NCBI RefSeq assembly: GCF_000685295.1
Contig: NZ_ARYL01000016.1
Location: 33,133 to 97,132 of the forward strand
Direction of reading: 5' to 3'
Origin: Hyphomonas oceanitis SCH89
GTDB lineage: Bacteria > Pseudomonadota > Alphaproteobacteria > Caulobacterales > Hyphomonadaceae
Length of the DNA stretch: 64,000 bases
Below the pieces are notes generated by a model. The model made no database searches. It was given only the letters and a program-made list of their open reading frames with translations, and was not told where the DNA came from. Below, in pieces: positions 24,818 to 34,598 of the stretch. The position numbers were made by a program, and so were the translations under genes. Within the stretch, counting starts at the first letter, position 1; every line of letters starts with the position of its first letter.

Positions 24818-26230
24818 ATGCGCAAGTTCAGTCTTCCCGCCTGGGTGCGGCCCGCCGACATATCGGACCTGCTCAAGCTGTCGGTGCCGATTGCGATCAG
24901 TCGTATGTCGATGATGCTGATGGGCATTACCGATGCGATCGTGCTCGGCCAGTATGCGCCGGGTCAGCTGCCCTACATCCTGAATTCGTGGCTTCCCATG
25001 GGCGTCTCCATCGGGTTCGGCATGGGCCTGCTGCTGGGTACGCAGGTGCTGACATCCGAACTGATCGGTATTGGACGCAAAGCGGATACGGGCCGCATCT
25101 TCCGGCGGGGGCTCTGGGCGTCGCTGGGCCTTGGCGCTGTGCTGACGGGGCTCGTCTTCTTTGGCGCCGAGCCGCTGTTTCACTGGATATTCGTTACCAT
25201 CGCGCCCGTGTCAGAAGTCGCCGACAAGGCGGACCCGCACATCGTTGCTTCTGAGACGGCTAAGGTCACGCGCATCCTGTCCAGCGGCCTGCTGGCCTTC
25301 ATGGTCTCCCAACTATGCAGCTTCTATCTCGAGGCGCTGCGGCGGCCGCTGCTGGTGACCGTGGTGATGTATCTGGGCGTGGCCATCAACCTGGTCATGG
25401 ACCTCGCGCTCGTGGGCGGCTTTTGGGGCGTCGCACCAATGGGGGCAGAGGGCGTGGCATGGGCGACAACGGGCTCACGCTGGGCGCTGACGCTCGTCAT
25501 GTTCATCATCGTCATCGTGCTTACCCCCGCCTTCCGAAAGTCCGTGGCGGGGCCCCTCCACGAGGGACGTCGCCAGTTCAGCGTCGGCATCGGCACAGCC
25601 ATCAGCAATGTGGCTGAGTGGGGCGCGTTCAACATGACCTATATCATCGCCACATGGATCAGCCTCGCCGCAAATTCGGTCTATGGCTATTCGGTTCAGG
25701 TAATGGGCCTCTGCTTCATGTTCTATCTGGGCATCGGCTCAGCCACGAGCGTGCGGGTGGCCGAGGCCTTCGGCAGTGGCAACCGTGACGCGGTGCGCGA
25801 TGCCGGCCGACTGGGCGTGGCCGCAACCATCGTCATGGGCATCATTCTCGCCCTTGTGCTTATCCTGTTCAACGGGCCGATCTCGACCATAATGGTGCGC
25901 TCGGATGCCGTGCTGAACGGCGTAGTCCTCGCACCAGCCATTGCCAGCCTCCTCGTCATCGCAGCGGCCATGACCATCTTCGACGGCTTGCAGGCGACCT
26001 CCTCGATGGCTTTGCGTGCGCAGGAAATCATCTGGACGCCTAGCGTGCTCCATGTCGGCTCGTTCGTGTTCGTCATGATCCCTGCCTGTTACTGGCTGGG
26101 CCTTGTCGAAGGGCGCGGTGCGCAGGGCATGATGGAAGGCGGGCTGATCGGCGTCGGAACGGCCGGTATCGTGCAAACCCTGTTCCTTGAATTGAAAGCG
26201 GCGCGCCTGCCAAACAGACGCGCCGCATGA
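24818..26230 (+). CDS. MATE-family multidrug efflux transporter
   Basis: 470 residues with about 12 membrane helices. ATG 24818 is chosen because the near-perfect Shine-Dalgarno AAAGGAGG ends 5 bases before it and the protein then begins MRKFSLPAWVRPADISDLLKLS; the longer in-frame extension lacks any such signal. The two MatE repeats start with PIAISRMSMMLMGITDAIVLGQYAP and GIGTAISNVAEWGAFNMTYII. MATE pumps export cationic drugs with Na+ or H+. It is divergent from the MarR-GNAT pair, whose operator lies between them, so induction by a MarR ligand is likely. Confidence 0.88.
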   Translation: MRKFSLPAWVRPADISDLLKLSVPIAISRMSMMLMGITDAIVLGQYAPGQLPYILNSWLPMGVSIGFGMGLLLGTQVLTSELIGIGRKADTGRIFRRGLWASLGLGAVLTGLVFFGAEPLFHWIFVTIAPVSEVADKADPHIVASETAKVTRILSSGLLAFMVSQLCSFYLEALRRPLLVTVVMYLGVAINLVMDLALVGGFWGVAPMGAEGVAWATTGSRWALTLVMFIIVIVLTPAFRKSVAGPLHEGRRQFSVGIGTAISNVAEWGAFNMTYIIATWISLAANSVYGYSVQVMGLCFMFYLGIGSATSVRVAEAFGSGNRDAVRDAGRLGVAATIVMGIILALVLILFNGPISTIMVRSDAVLNGVVLAPAIASLLVIAAAMTIFDGLQATSSMALRAQEIIWTPSVLHVGSFVFVMIPACYWLGLVEGRGAQGMMEGGLIGVGTAGIVQTLFLELKAARLPNRRAA

Positions 26231-26240
26231 ATTCAGGACC

Positions 26241-26260
26241 GGCCTCCAAAACGGGAGGCC
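26241..26260. terminator. Bidirectional hairpin between convergent genes
   Basis: GGCCTCC (26241-26247) and GGAGGCC (26254-26260) form a perfect 7-bp GC-rich stem with a 6-nt loop between the convergent MATE and HU stop codons. There is no strong T-tract on either side, so it may act as a weak or Rho-assisted terminator for both strands. Confidence 0.5.
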
Positions 26261-26267
26261 ATATGTC

Positions 26268-26534
26268 CTAGAGGTCTTTGAGTGCCGTGGCTGGCTTGAA
26301 GGCCAGTGACGTTTTCTCTGGGATCTTGATTTTATCGCCGGTGGCGGGATTGCGGCCTTCGCGTGCGTTGCGGGTCTTCGCCGCGAACGTACCGAAACCT
26401 GCGATTGCCACTTGCTGACGCGACTTCGCTGCAGCAGCGATTGTGTCGAATACAGCGTCAACAGCCTTGCCAGCTTCGCTTTGCGAGAGGCCGGATTCGG
26501 CAGCAACTGCTTTTGTAAGTTCACCCTTGTTCAT
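26268..26534 (-). CDS. hup: HU-family DNA-binding protein
   Basis: 88 residues, the standard HU length. It begins MNKGELTKAVAAESGLSQ and carries the beta-arm signature GFGTFAAKTRNAREGRNPATGDKI, which inserts into the DNA minor groove with its proline. It is a dimeric nucleoid protein. The start ATG is preceded by AGAGGAGAA. The gene stands alone, convergent with the MATE gene, and probably has its own promoter in the 100-base gap upstream. Confidence 0.95.
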   Translation of the reverse strand: MNKGELTKAVAAESGLSQSEAGKAVDAVFDTIAAAAKSRQQVAIAGFGTFAAKTRNAREGRNPATGDKIKIPEKTSLAFKPATALKDL

Positions 26535-26633
26535 AGGGGTTCTCCTCTAAGTTAAACGGCGATCCCCCGCCGTTGGCTCGACATGCCCACGATTCGTTTT
26601 ACGTGAATATGCCGAAAGGCCAGTAAACACAGG

Positions 26634-27545
26634 CTATGTGCCCAGAATCCAGCCCTCCTCGGCCTGAATATGCTCGATTTTTCGCTCGTCAAGCGATTTG
26701 CCTGTGGAAAACGTGCCCCCAAGGAGGCCTTTTTCGTCCAGTTGCGAATAATGACGGGCGATCTCGCGAACCTGCACTTCGTCCAGTGTTTCGCCTTTTT
26801 CCGGTTTTGCCTTGATCAATGAAGGGTAAATCTCGGCAATAACGACTTCAATGCCATCGAGACCTTCTTCCGTCATTTCGTCGGCATTTATCTCGAATGG
26901 CCAGATCCGCGCGTTCGGCCAGGCCGCCCGCAGCGCGTGGACATGGGGAATGCCGGTCAGCGACTGGCTGCCCACACTTCCCGTATAGGCAAGCTGCCAG
27001 ACTGATTTCGGCTGGCCGACCTTCGTTTCGCGGAGGTGGTTCTCGACGATGCGGAATTCCGGCAGGGGCTGGCCGGCATAATCCGGCTTGGTCGACGACA
27101 GGGTCGACACGACATCCCGAGCAGGCGCGCCCCAGAACGGGTAAGGCCCTTTCGAGATGGCATAGTTCATACCGGCGGCAATGGCGTAGCGCGCATTGGA
27201 ATTGTCGGCCTTGTCCTTCAGCTTGGTCGCCAGGTGCGCGTGCATCGCCGCCCAGGGCGCCTGCTTCGACACGTTCAGGCCCAGCGCCTCAGCTGTGCCG
27301 GCCGGATAGCCGAGCGAGAAGTCAAAGCCGAGCAGAACACGGTCGCCGCGCCGGGTCAGCTTGGCGACCATGTCCTCGATGAAGGCGCGTGCCTTCAGGC
27401 GCGTGTCGATATTGACCGCCTTGAACTGCAGCTTCAACCGGGCATCCTTCGCGAGTATCCCGATCCAGATCGAATTGGCGCCGAGAGCCGGCTTGGCCGC
27501 CGCGCTCCAGTCCACCATGATATAGGCATCGAACAGCCGTGCCAT
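26634..27545 (-). CDS. Conserved hypothetical protein, RNase H-like (DUF429-like)
   Basis: 303 residues, cytosolic. The opening YIMVDWSAAAKPALGANSIWIG, with an acidic residue in the first strand, and the second strand RVLLGFDFSLGYP suggest an RNase H-like fold such as DUF429. Later segments include KSVWQLAYTGSVGSQSLTGI and VVIAEIYPSLI. Homologues in alphaproteobacteria carry unreliable labels in databases, so no function is asserted. It is followed after 80 bases by HU on the same strand and preceded by the MDR reductase gene. Confidence 0.6.
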   Translation of the reverse strand: MARLFDAYIMVDWSAAAKPALGANSIWIGILAKDARLKLQFKAVNIDTRLKARAFIEDMVAKLTRRGDRVLLGFDFSLGYPAGTAEALGLNVSKQAPWAAMHAHLATKLKDKADNSNARYAIAAGMNYAISKGPYPFWGAPARDVVSTLSSTKPDYAGQPLPEFRIVENHLRETKVGQPKSVWQLAYTGSVGSQSLTGIPHVHALRAAWPNARIWPFEINADEMTEEGLDGIEVVIAEIYPSLIKAKPEKGETLDEVQVREIARHYSQLDEKGLLGGTFSTGKSLDERKIEHIQAEEGWILGT

Positions 27546-27602
27546 ATTGCTCGTCTCCGTGACCGCTCCGCGGCCTTTGAAGACGCGGAGCGAATATGTG
27601 TT

Positions 27603-28625
27603 CTAGGTGAGTTTCACCAGCATCTTGCCGGTGTTTGCGCCTGTGAAGAGGCCCATAAAGGCTTCCGGCGCCTTGTCGATACCCTCCATCACAGTCTGCT
27701 CGAATTTCATCTTGCCGGCCGGGATCCACTTGGCCATGTCGGCGAAGAAGGCAGGCTGCATGTCGGCATGGGTCGACACGATGAAGCCCTGCAGCTTCAG
27801 CTGCTTGCCGACAGCCATGATGATATTGTGCGGGCCGACAGGCGTGCCGGTTTCATTATACTGGGCAATCATGCCGCAAAGCGCCATGCGTGCCATCGGG
27901 CGGGCAACCTCGATCGCGGCTGTCAGGTGATCGCCGCCGACATTGTCGAAATAGACGTCGATGCCCTTGGGCGAAGCTTCCTTGAGGGCCTTCACGAGGC
28001 CTGCAAAGCCGCCGGCCTTCTTGTAGTCGATGACATGATCTGCGCCGAGCGACTTCACGAACGCGCACTTATCCGGTCCGCCAGCTGAACCGATCACGGT
28101 GCAGCCCTTGTTCTTGGCGATCTGCACCACGGTCGAACCGACCGCGCCAGCTGCACCGGAAACGAAGACCACATCGCCTTCTTTAAGTTCTGCGACGCGC
28201 AGCAGGCCCGCATAGGCCGTCAGGCCCGGCATGCCGGCAACGCCGAGGAAGGCGCTCTCTGGCAGGCCCACGTCCGGCAGTTTCTGCACCATGGCAGCTT
28301 CAGGTTTGCCAACCCAAGCGGTGCGCCAGCCCATCATCGAGGAGACAAGGTCGCCCTCTTTATAGTCAGGGTGCGCGGACGCGGCCACGCGGCCCACAGC
28401 GCCGCCCTGCATCGTCTCGCCAATCTGGAAGGGCGGCACATAGCTTTCGCGGTCATACATGCGGCCGCGCATATAGGGGTCGACCGACATCCATTCGTTC
28501 TTCACTTGGATCTCGCCATCCTTGGGCGCGACGATCTCGACAGTCTTCTTGCCGAAGTTTGCCGGTTTCGGCATGCCCTCGGGGCGAGAGGCGAGGCTCC
28601 ATTCGGTTGAACTGAGAGTAGCCAT
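27603..28625 (-). CDS. NADP-dependent medium-chain oxidoreductase (CurA/prostaglandin reductase type)
   Basis: 340 residues. The N-terminal domain contains NEWMSVDPYMRGRMYD, diagnostic of the zinc-independent leukotriene B4 12-hydroxydehydrogenase/CurA group. The Rossmann segment is VVFVSGAAGAVGSTVVQIAKNKGC, followed by GSAGGPDKC. The family reduces alpha,beta-unsaturated ketones and aldehydes with NADPH. A paralogue is encoded at 46982-48010. The gene is single and divergent from the esterase gene at 28797. Confidence 0.9.
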   Translation of the reverse strand: MATLSSTEWSLASRPEGMPKPANFGKKTVEIVAPKDGEIQVKNEWMSVDPYMRGRMYDRESYVPPFQIGETMQGGAVGRVAASAHPDYKEGDLVSSMMGWRTAWVGKPEAAMVQKLPDVGLPESAFLGVAGMPGLTAYAGLLRVAELKEGDVVFVSGAAGAVGSTVVQIAKNKGCTVIGSAGGPDKCAFVKSLGADHVIDYKKAGGFAGLVKALKEASPKGIDVYFDNVGGDHLTAAIEVARPMARMALCGMIAQYNETGTPVGPHNIIMAVGKQLKLQGFIVSTHADMQPAFFADMAKWIPAGKMKFEQTVMEGIDKAPEAFMGLFTGANTGKMLVKLT

Positions 28626-28796
28626 TGGGTGTTCCTTCCTGTTTATCGTTGTCGCTTAAGTGGACTGTCGCACCCCGGCTGTGAAGGGGGCGGCCCCAAT
28701 ATCTTGCCGTGCGCCTGCAGCACGGGTTTGATCTTGCGCGCTCCGGGCGACGCCGTAAGTTGCCGCAAAACAAAACAGCAAGGCAGGAAACCCATC

Positions 28797-29756
28797 ATGA
28801 AAACGCGCCATCTCGTCGACCCGGACCTGCTTGCCATTGCGGATGCGTTCCCGCCGATAGACCTGCAGGAGAGCACCCTGCAAGGCATTCGGACGATGTT
28901 TGCCGAAATGAGCGTGATGGGCGATCCGGCCGCCTTTGGCGTCACGCGCCGGGAGGTGAGCGTGCCCGGCCTCACCGGAGCGCCGGATGTACGCTGCCTC
29001 GTGTATACGCCAACATCCACCGGCAAGGCGCGCCCGGCCTTCCTGCACATCCACGGTGGCGGCTACGTCATGGGCACGCCCGAAGGCTCTGACATCCGCA
29101 ACATGCGCGTGGCCTCTGCGCTGGGGGCGGTCGTCGTTGCGCCTGACTATCGAGTCGCGCCGGAACACCCCTATCCAGCGCCGCTGGACGATTGTGCCGC
29201 AGCGCTCGCCTGGCTGTTCGGCAATGCGGATGAACTCGGCATCGATACAAAACGCGTAGCGGTGGGCGGCGACAGTGCCGGCGGCGGCCTCGCAGCAGCG
29301 CTTTGCCTGCGCACGCGCGACGAAGGCAAGTACACCATCGCTTTCCAACACCTGGTCTATCCCATGCTCGACGACCGGACGGCGGCGCACGGTGCACCGC
29401 TCGATCCCATCGTGGGCGAATATGTGTGGACACCCGCCGCCAACCGCTTTGGCTGGGGCGCCTATCTCGGCGGTAATACGCCATCCGCGCCCGCCGTGCC
29501 CGCCCGTGCGGAAAGCCTCGCGGGTTTGCCGCCGACATGGATCAATATCGGCGCACTCGATCTCTTCCTTGACGAGAACATGGCCTATGCGCGCCGCCTG
29601 TTGGCGGATGGCGTTGCGACGGAGCTGGTGATCTATCCCGGCGCCTTCCATGGTTTCCAGATGGCTGTGGAGGCACCCGTCGCCCAGCGTTTCGAGCGCG
29701 ACTATCTGGAATCGCTGGCCCGTGGCCTCGGTTGTCAGATTAAACAGCCCGCCTAG
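28797..29756 (+). CDS. Alpha/beta hydrolase, HSL-type esterase/lipase
   Basis: 319 residues from MKTRHLVDPDLLAIADAF; ATG 28797 has AGGCAGGA upstream. The oxyanion-hole motif HIHGGGY and nucleophile elbow GGDSAGGG define the hormone-sensitive-lipase family (family IV). The catalytic acid is near NIGALDLFLDEN and the histidine is in YPGAFHGFQ. There is no signal peptide, so it acts in the cytosol on short- to medium-chain esters. Divergent from the reductase at 27603. Confidence 0.9.
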   Translation: MKTRHLVDPDLLAIADAFPPIDLQESTLQGIRTMFAEMSVMGDPAAFGVTRREVSVPGLTGAPDVRCLVYTPTSTGKARPAFLHIHGGGYVMGTPEGSDIRNMRVASALGAVVVAPDYRVAPEHPYPAPLDDCAAALAWLFGNADELGIDTKRVAVGGDSAGGGLAAALCLRTRDEGKYTIAFQHLVYPMLDDRTAAHGAPLDPIVGEYVWTPAANRFGWGAYLGGNTPSAPAVPARAESLAGLPPTWINIGALDLFLDENMAYARRLLADGVATELVIYPGAFHGFQMAVEAPVAQRFERDYLESLARGLGCQIKQPA

Positions 29757-29860
29757 GCATGACAGGGTTAATGCCTCCGCCTGCGGCAAAGTTTGCTGCC
29801 CGCAGCCCTTGCAGCAGGGGGCGATGCGGTGTCATGTCCGCCCATACGAGGGCCTGAACC

Positions 29861-30784
29861 ATGACAAAACTAAAAGTAGGCGTCGCAGGCGCTGGCGTAT
29901 TCGGAAATTACCACGCGCAGAAAGCCGCTGCTTCGGCGCGTACAGAGTTTATGGGCGTTTACGATATCGACCAGGCGCGCGCTGAAAGCGTCGCCAGCAC
30001 ATTTGGTGCGCCGGGCATGTCGGATTACAAGGCCTTCCTCGAGATGTGCGATGCCATCGTCGTCGCCGTGCCCGCGACCTTCCACGAACCGCTGGCGCGC
30101 GAAGCCATCGAGGCGCATTGCCATGTCCTCGTGGAAAAGCCGCTGACCCTCTCCGGCAAGACAGCGCGCAGTCTCGCCGATGAGGCCGCCGCACGCGGAC
30201 GCATCCTGCAGGTGGGGCACCAAGAGCGTTTCGTCGCGCGTGCCATGGGCGTGCTCAGCATTGACGAAGCCCCGCTGCTGATTGAATCCGTTCGTGCCGG
30301 CCCGCCAGCTCCTGACAATCGCGCCGGCGACGTCTCGGTCATCTGGGACCTGATGATCCACGATCTTGATCTCGCCGCCATGATGCTCGGCACCGAATTC
30401 AACGGCGTCACGGCCAGCGGCAAGCGTGTCCATTCGCGCCACCTCGATGAGGCCAGTGCCCAGTTCACCTATGCCAGTGGCGGCGTCGCCCGCCTGCGCG
30501 CCAGCCGCGCGGCTGAGGTCCGTGAGCGCACCATGCGCGTCGTCTATCCGTCGGGCGAAATCGCCATCAACTTCCTGACACGCAAGGTCGAGAATTCGAC
30601 GCCCTATGAAATACGCGTCGATATTGCGGCAGAGCTGCCCGATCCGCTCGGCGCCGCTGATGAAGGGTTCTACGCGGCCTGTCTCGGTCTCGCCCGCAGC
30701 CCGGTCCCGGCGCACGGCGCGGTGGCGGCTGTAGCCATGGCGGAAGCGGCGGAAGCGTCGGCGCTCGCCAAGGTTGACGTCTAG
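29861..30784 (+). CDS. Gfo/Idh/MocA-family oxidoreductase
   Basis: 307 residues. The Rossmann motif GVAGAGVFGNYHAQ opens the protein. VEKPLTLSG is the EKP signature of the family, and DLMIHDLDLAAMM carries the usual catalytic histidine region (HDLD). These enzymes oxidise sugar or cyclitol hydroxyls with NAD(P). Members with this layout include the UDP-GlcNAc 3-dehydrogenase that supplies 3-amino lipid A sugars, but no partner aminotransferase is next to it, so the substrate is open. Convergent with pth, 6 bases between the ends. Confidence 0.85.
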   Translation: MTKLKVGVAGAGVFGNYHAQKAAASARTEFMGVYDIDQARAESVASTFGAPGMSDYKAFLEMCDAIVVAVPATFHEPLAREAIEAHCHVLVEKPLTLSGKTARSLADEAAARGRILQVGHQERFVARAMGVLSIDEAPLLIESVRAGPPAPDNRAGDVSVIWDLMIHDLDLAAMMLGTEFNGVTASGKRVHSRHLDEASAQFTYASGGVARLRASRAAEVRERTMRVVYPSGEIAINFLTRKVENSTPYEIRVDIAAELPDPLGAADEGFYAACLGLARSPVPAHGAVAAVAMAEAAEASALAKVDV

Positions 30785-30790
30785 ATCGGT

Positions 30791-31405
30791 CTAGCTACGT
30801 CCGGCCTGTTTCGGGTCGTGCTTCGGAGCAGGCGCCAGGCGCATCACTTCAGTCTGGAAGCGTTCATCGTCATCGGCCGCCAGATAGGGCAGGGCGTCCG
30901 AAATCGCTTTCTGCAGCGGCTCGAACCAGTCGCGATCCGCCTTCGAAAAATCTGACAGCACATAAGGCATGACCTGTGACTTGTCGCCGGGATGGCCAAT
31001 GCCGATACGTATGCGGCGTACATTCTCGCCCAGATGCGCGATCATGGAACGGACGCCATTATTTCCGGAATGCCCGCCGCCGCGCTTCACACGGGTGCGG
31101 CCGGGTGCGAGATCAATCTCGTCATGGAGCACGGTCACGGCTTCCGGATCGAGCTTGTAGAACGTCACGGCCTTTGACAGGGCGCGACCGGTCTCATTGT
31201 AGAATGTTTCGGGTTTCACCAGCAGGACTTTGACGCGGCCATCGCCTGTATTGATCGTGCCTTCGGAAATCTGGCTCTCGAACTTGCTGCGCCAGGGCCC
31301 AAAGCCATGGTCGGCGTGAATTCTGTCGATAACGAGAAATCCGGCATTGTGCCGGTTGCCGGCATATTTCGGGCCCGGATTGCCCTGTCCTGCGAGGATC
31401 AACAT
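30791..31405 (-). CDS. pth: Peptidyl-tRNA hydrolase
   Basis: 204 residues from MLILAGQGNPGPKYAGNRHNAGF. The catalytic histidine is in NRHNAGF and the asparagines are in PETFYNETG and GHSGNNGVRSM; the aspartate is in LHDEIDLAPG. ATG 31405, preceded by AGGGAGA, is chosen over a longer frame. A C-terminal basic tail extends beyond the bacterial core. It recycles peptidyl-tRNAs released from stalled ribosomes. Located downstream of rplY, the common alphaproteobacterial arrangement. Confidence 0.95.
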   Translation of the reverse strand: MLILAGQGNPGPKYAGNRHNAGFLVIDRIHADHGFGPWRSKFESQISEGTINTGDGRVKVLLVKPETFYNETGRALSKAVTFYKLDPEAVTVLHDEIDLAPGRTRVKRGGGHSGNNGVRSMIAHLGENVRRIRIGIGHPGDKSQVMPYVLSDFSKADRDWFEPLQKAISDALPYLAADDDERFQTEVMRLAPAPKHDPKQAGRS

Positions 31406-31445
31406 CGGGGTATCTCCCTTGTCTGATCGTGCAGGGATCGGCTGC

Positions 31446-31471
31446 GTGCCCGGCCGTAAAAGGCCGAGCAC
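31446..31471 (-). other. Hairpin between rplY and pth
   Basis: A near-perfect stem (GTGC, one mismatch, then CGGCC paired with GGCCG and GCAC) with a 6-base loop lies between the rplY stop and the pth start. No T-tract follows on the minus strand, so it may be an RNA-processing or attenuation element that lets some transcription through to pth. Confidence 0.4.
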
Positions 31472-31491
31472 GCTTTGCCAGATCGAACGGA

Positions 31492-32160
31492 TCAGTCTTC
31501 GCTCGCTTCGCCGTCGGCGTCGTCGCCTTCAGCTTCTGCAGTCGTTTCGTCTTCGGCTTCTTCGCCCTCGGCATCGTCGGTTTCGACAACGGCAGCGCGG
31601 CCGGCAATCGTCGCGATCGTGAAGTCACGGTCGGTGATGGTCGGCTCGGCATCGGAAGGCAGCTTGATGTCGGAGATTTTCACATTGTCGCCGATTTCCA
31701 GTTTCGAGACGTCGGCCTCGATGGATTCTGGAATGTTGCCAGCTGGCACAAGCAGTTCGACCGTGTGGCGAACCACGTTGAGCGTACCGGCCTTCTTGAG
31801 GCCGGGGGACAATTCTTCACCGACGAAATGCACAGGTACTTCAACCTTGATTTTCTGTTTCGCGGTGACGCGGAAAAGGTCGACGTGCATCGGGCGGTCA
31901 GTGATCGGGTGCATCTGGATCGCTTGCGGGATCACCATCTGCTTCTTGCCGTCATGGACCAGTGAAGCGGTCGAGGACAGGAAGTGGCCGGTTTCAATGG
32001 CTTTGAGCACTTCAGGAAGGCGCAGGCTGATCGCGACTGGATCTTCGCCGCCGCCGTACAGGACGCCTGGCACAAAGCCGTTATTGCGGGCTTCACGTGC
32101 GCCGCCGGTACCGATGCGCTCACGCAGCTCGATATTGAACGTAATTTGTTTCTTGGACAT
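31492..32160 (-). CDS. rplY: 50S ribosomal protein L25/general stress protein Ctc
   Basis: 222 residues from MSKKQITFNIELRERIGTGG. The N-terminal L25 domain binds 5S rRNA (ARNNGFVPGVLYGGGEDP). The TL5/Ctc C-terminal beta domain follows (VPVHFVGEELSPGLKKAG, DVSKLEIGDNVKISDIKLP). The C-terminus is strongly acidic and repetitive (EGEEAEDETTAEAEG), common in alphaproteobacterial L25. ATG 32160 has AAAGGA upstream. It heads the rplY-pth unit. Confidence 0.95.
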   Translation of the reverse strand: MSKKQITFNIELRERIGTGGAREARNNGFVPGVLYGGGEDPVAISLRLPEVLKAIETGHFLSSTASLVHDGKKQMVIPQAIQMHPITDRPMHVDLFRVTAKQKIKVEVPVHFVGEELSPGLKKAGTLNVVRHTVELLVPAGNIPESIEADVSKLEIGDNVKISDIKLPSDAEPTITDRDFTIATIAGRAAVVETDDAEGEEAEDETTAEAEGDDADGEASED

Positions 32161-32564
32161 GTTTTTTCCTTTCGCCCTGAAATCCGCCGCCGGACACCCG
32201 GACGGTGATAGCCTGACACGCACGGCCTTGCGCCGCCGTTTCAAGAGCGGGCCTATAGGCGATCAACGGGTATCTGGCAAGCTGCCACGGCAGGCCATGT
32301 CGCCGATAAGGAGCAGCATGCGCTCACCGTAATGGAAACAGCGGATTGCGCTGCTGCCCCTTATAGTCAGCCGGAAACAGGCGCCAGGGCGGAAAGCCCC
32401 CTCGGGACCACCCTGATCCGCTGATCTGTCTCGTATTTGAGACATTTTCAGGCATCAGGCCCGTACCAGCCCTTTAATCGGTCCGGCAATTCTGTAGAAA
32501 ACTTCTCAAGTTGCCGTCTTCCCTATAAGCAACACACAGAAACGCACCAAAGGAGAGGCCCGAC
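32161..32564. other. 404-bp divergent intergenic region (rplY/acs)
   Basis: No gene is supported here. The region must hold the promoters for rplY (minus) and acs (plus). The acs ribosome-binding site is AAAGGAGAGG just before 32565. A small TCTC..GAGA inverted repeat occurs near 32430. I see no riboswitch-like or tRNA-like structure. Confidence 0.55.
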
Positions 32565-34514
32565 ATGAGCGACGCCAACAAGACATATCCCGTCCCGGCC
32601 GGTTTTGCGGCAAACGCAAACCTGACGCCAGAAAAGTACCGGGAGATGTACGCGGCCTCGATCGCCGATCCGGAAGCCTTCTGGGGCGAGCACGGCAAGC
32701 GCCTCGACTGGATGACCCCCTACACGACCGTCAAGGACGTGTCCTGGGAAACCGGCGACCTGCACGTCAAATGGTATTCCGACGGCGTACTCAACGTGTC
32801 GGCCAACTGTATCGACCGCCACCTTGCTACACGCGGCGACAAGCCCGCGTTCATCTGGGAAGGCGACGACCCCTCCGACAGCTACACCGTCACCTACAAC
32901 CAGCTCCATGTCGCCGTCAGCAAGTTCGCCAACGTCCTGAAGGAGCTTGGCGTCAAGAAGGGCGACCGCGTCACCATCTATATGCCGATGATCCTCGAAG
33001 CGACCTATGCCATGCTCGCCTGCGCGCGTATCGGCGCAGTTCACTCGGTCGTGTTCGGCGGATTCTCGCCCGAAGCGCTGGCGGGACGCATTGTCGACTG
33101 CAAGTCCGAAGTCCTGATCACCGCCGACGAAGGCCTGCGCGGCGGTCGGAAGGTGCCACTGAAGGTGAACGCTGATGCCGCCGCCACCATCGCCAATGGT
33201 ATGGTCAAGAAGATGCTCGTCGTGCGCCGCACCGGCGCGGACGTGGCGATGACCGAAGGCCGCGACCACTGGCTCCACGAGATCGGTGCCGACATTTCCG
33301 CCGATTGCCCGCCCGAGCCGATGAGCGCCGAAGACCCGCTCTTCATCCTCTATACGTCGGGCTCGACCGGCCAGCCCAAGGGTGTGCTGCATACGACTGG
33401 CGGCTATCTCGTCTGGGCCTCGATGACCCATCAATATGTGTTCGACCTTAAGGAAGACGATGTCTTCTGGTGCTCGGCCGATGTCGGCTGGGTCACGGGC
33501 CACACCTATATCGTCTACGGCCCGCTCGCGAATGGCGCGACCAGCGTGCTCTTCGAAGGCGTGCCAACCTATCCGGACGCGAGCCGTTTCTGGCAAGCCT
33601 GCGACAAGCACCAGGTCACCATCTTCTATACCGCGCCTACCGCCATCCGCGCCCTGATGCGCGAAGGCGAAGTGCCTGTGCGGAAGACCTCCCGCAAATC
33701 GATACGCCTGCTCGGTACGGTCGGCGAGCCGATCAATCCGGAAGCCTGGGAATGGTATTTCCACGTCGTCGGCGAAGAACGCTGCCCGATCGTCGATACA
33801 TGGTGGCAGACCGAAACCGGCGGCACGATGATTGTGCCGCTTCCCGGCGCGACCGACATGAAGCCTGGCGCCGGCAGCCACCCCTTCTTTGGCATCAAGC
33901 CGATCCTTGTTGATGCCGAAGGCAACACGCTTGAAGGCGCCGCTGATGGCAACCTGCTGATCACCGACAGCTGGCCCGGCCAGATGCGGACAGTCTATGG
34001 CGACCACCAGCGCTTCATCGACACATACTTCACCGCCTATCCCGGCACCTACTTCACCGGCGACGGATGCCGCCGCGACGAGGATGGGTTCTACTGGATC
34101 ACGGGCCGCGTCGATGACGTGATCAACGTCTCCGGCCACCGCATGGGCACCGCCGAAGTCGAAAGCGCACTCGTCAGCCATGATGCCGTCGCTGAGGCAG
34201 CCGTCGTCGGATACCCGCACGACATCAAGGGGCAGGGCATCTATGCCTATGTCACGCTCGTGGCAGGCTGCGAGGCCACAGACGACCTGCGCAAGAATCT
34301 TGTCCAGCACGTTCGCGCTGAAATTGGCCCGATCGCTTCGCCCGATCTCATCCAGTTCGCGCCGGGCCTGCCGAAGACGCGTTCGGGTAAGATCATGCGC
34401 CGTATCCTGCGCAAGATCGCCGAGAACGAGTTCTCCAATCTGGGAGACACGTCAACGCTGGCCGATCCTGAAGTCGTCACCGACCTGATCGAGCATCGCC
34501 AGAACCGGCCATAG
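32565..34514 (+). CDS. acs: Acetyl-coenzyme A synthetase
   Basis: 649 residues, standard length. AMP-binding motifs are [11 protein letters not shown] (P-loop), [15 protein letters not shown] and [10 protein letters not shown]. In the C-terminal domain [28 protein letters not shown] is followed by [11 protein letters not shown], whose lysine is both catalytic and the usual site of regulatory acetylation. It makes acetyl-CoA from acetate, ATP and CoA. The long open frame on the opposite strand is only a shadow of this gene. Confidence 0.97.
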   Translation: MSDANKTYPVPAGFAANANLTPEKYREMYAASIADPEAFWGEHGKRLDWMTPYTTVKDVSWETGDLHVKWYSDGVLNVSANCIDRHLATRGDKPAFIWEGDDPSDSYTVTYNQLHVAVSKFANVLKELGVKKGDRVTIYMPMILEATYAMLACARIGAVHSVVFGGFSPEALAGRIVDCKSEVLITADEGLRGGRKVPLKVNADAAATIANGMVKKMLVVRRTGADVAMTEGRDHWLHEIGADISADCPPEPMSAEDPLFILYTSGSTGQPKGVLHTTGGYLVWASMTHQYVFDLKEDDVFWCSADVGWVTGHTYIVYGPLANGATSVLFEGVPTYPDASRFWQACDKHQVTIFYTAPTAIRALMREGEVPVRKTSRKSIRLLGTVGEPINPEAWEWYFHVVGEERCPIVDTWWQTETGGTMIVPLPGATDMKPGAGSHPFFGIKPILVDAEGNTLEGAADGNLLITDSWPGQMRTVYGDHQRFIDTYFTAYPGTYFTGDGCRRDEDGFYWITGRVDDVINVSGHRMGTAEVESALVSHDAVAEAAVVGYPHDIKGQGIYAYVTLVAGCEATDDLRKNLVQHVRAEIGPIASPDLIQFAPGLPKTRSGKIMRRILRKIAENEFSNLGDTSTLADPEVVTDLIEHRQNRP

Positions 34515-34598
34515 GCGCTTAACTTGTAGAGCCTTTTAAGTAGTGTGAGGTGAAGGGATCTACCAAAATTTGAAAATAGTCAGATTCCATTTGAATCT

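Noticed and set aside
28656..29789. 377-codon minus-strand frame over the esterase gene
   Set aside because: Antisense shadow; the plus strand encodes a complete HSL-type esterase.
32523..34310. 595-codon open frame antisense to acs
   Set aside because: It is the shadow of a highly biased GC-rich gene in the opposite frame; acs has every family motif and the antisense translation has none.
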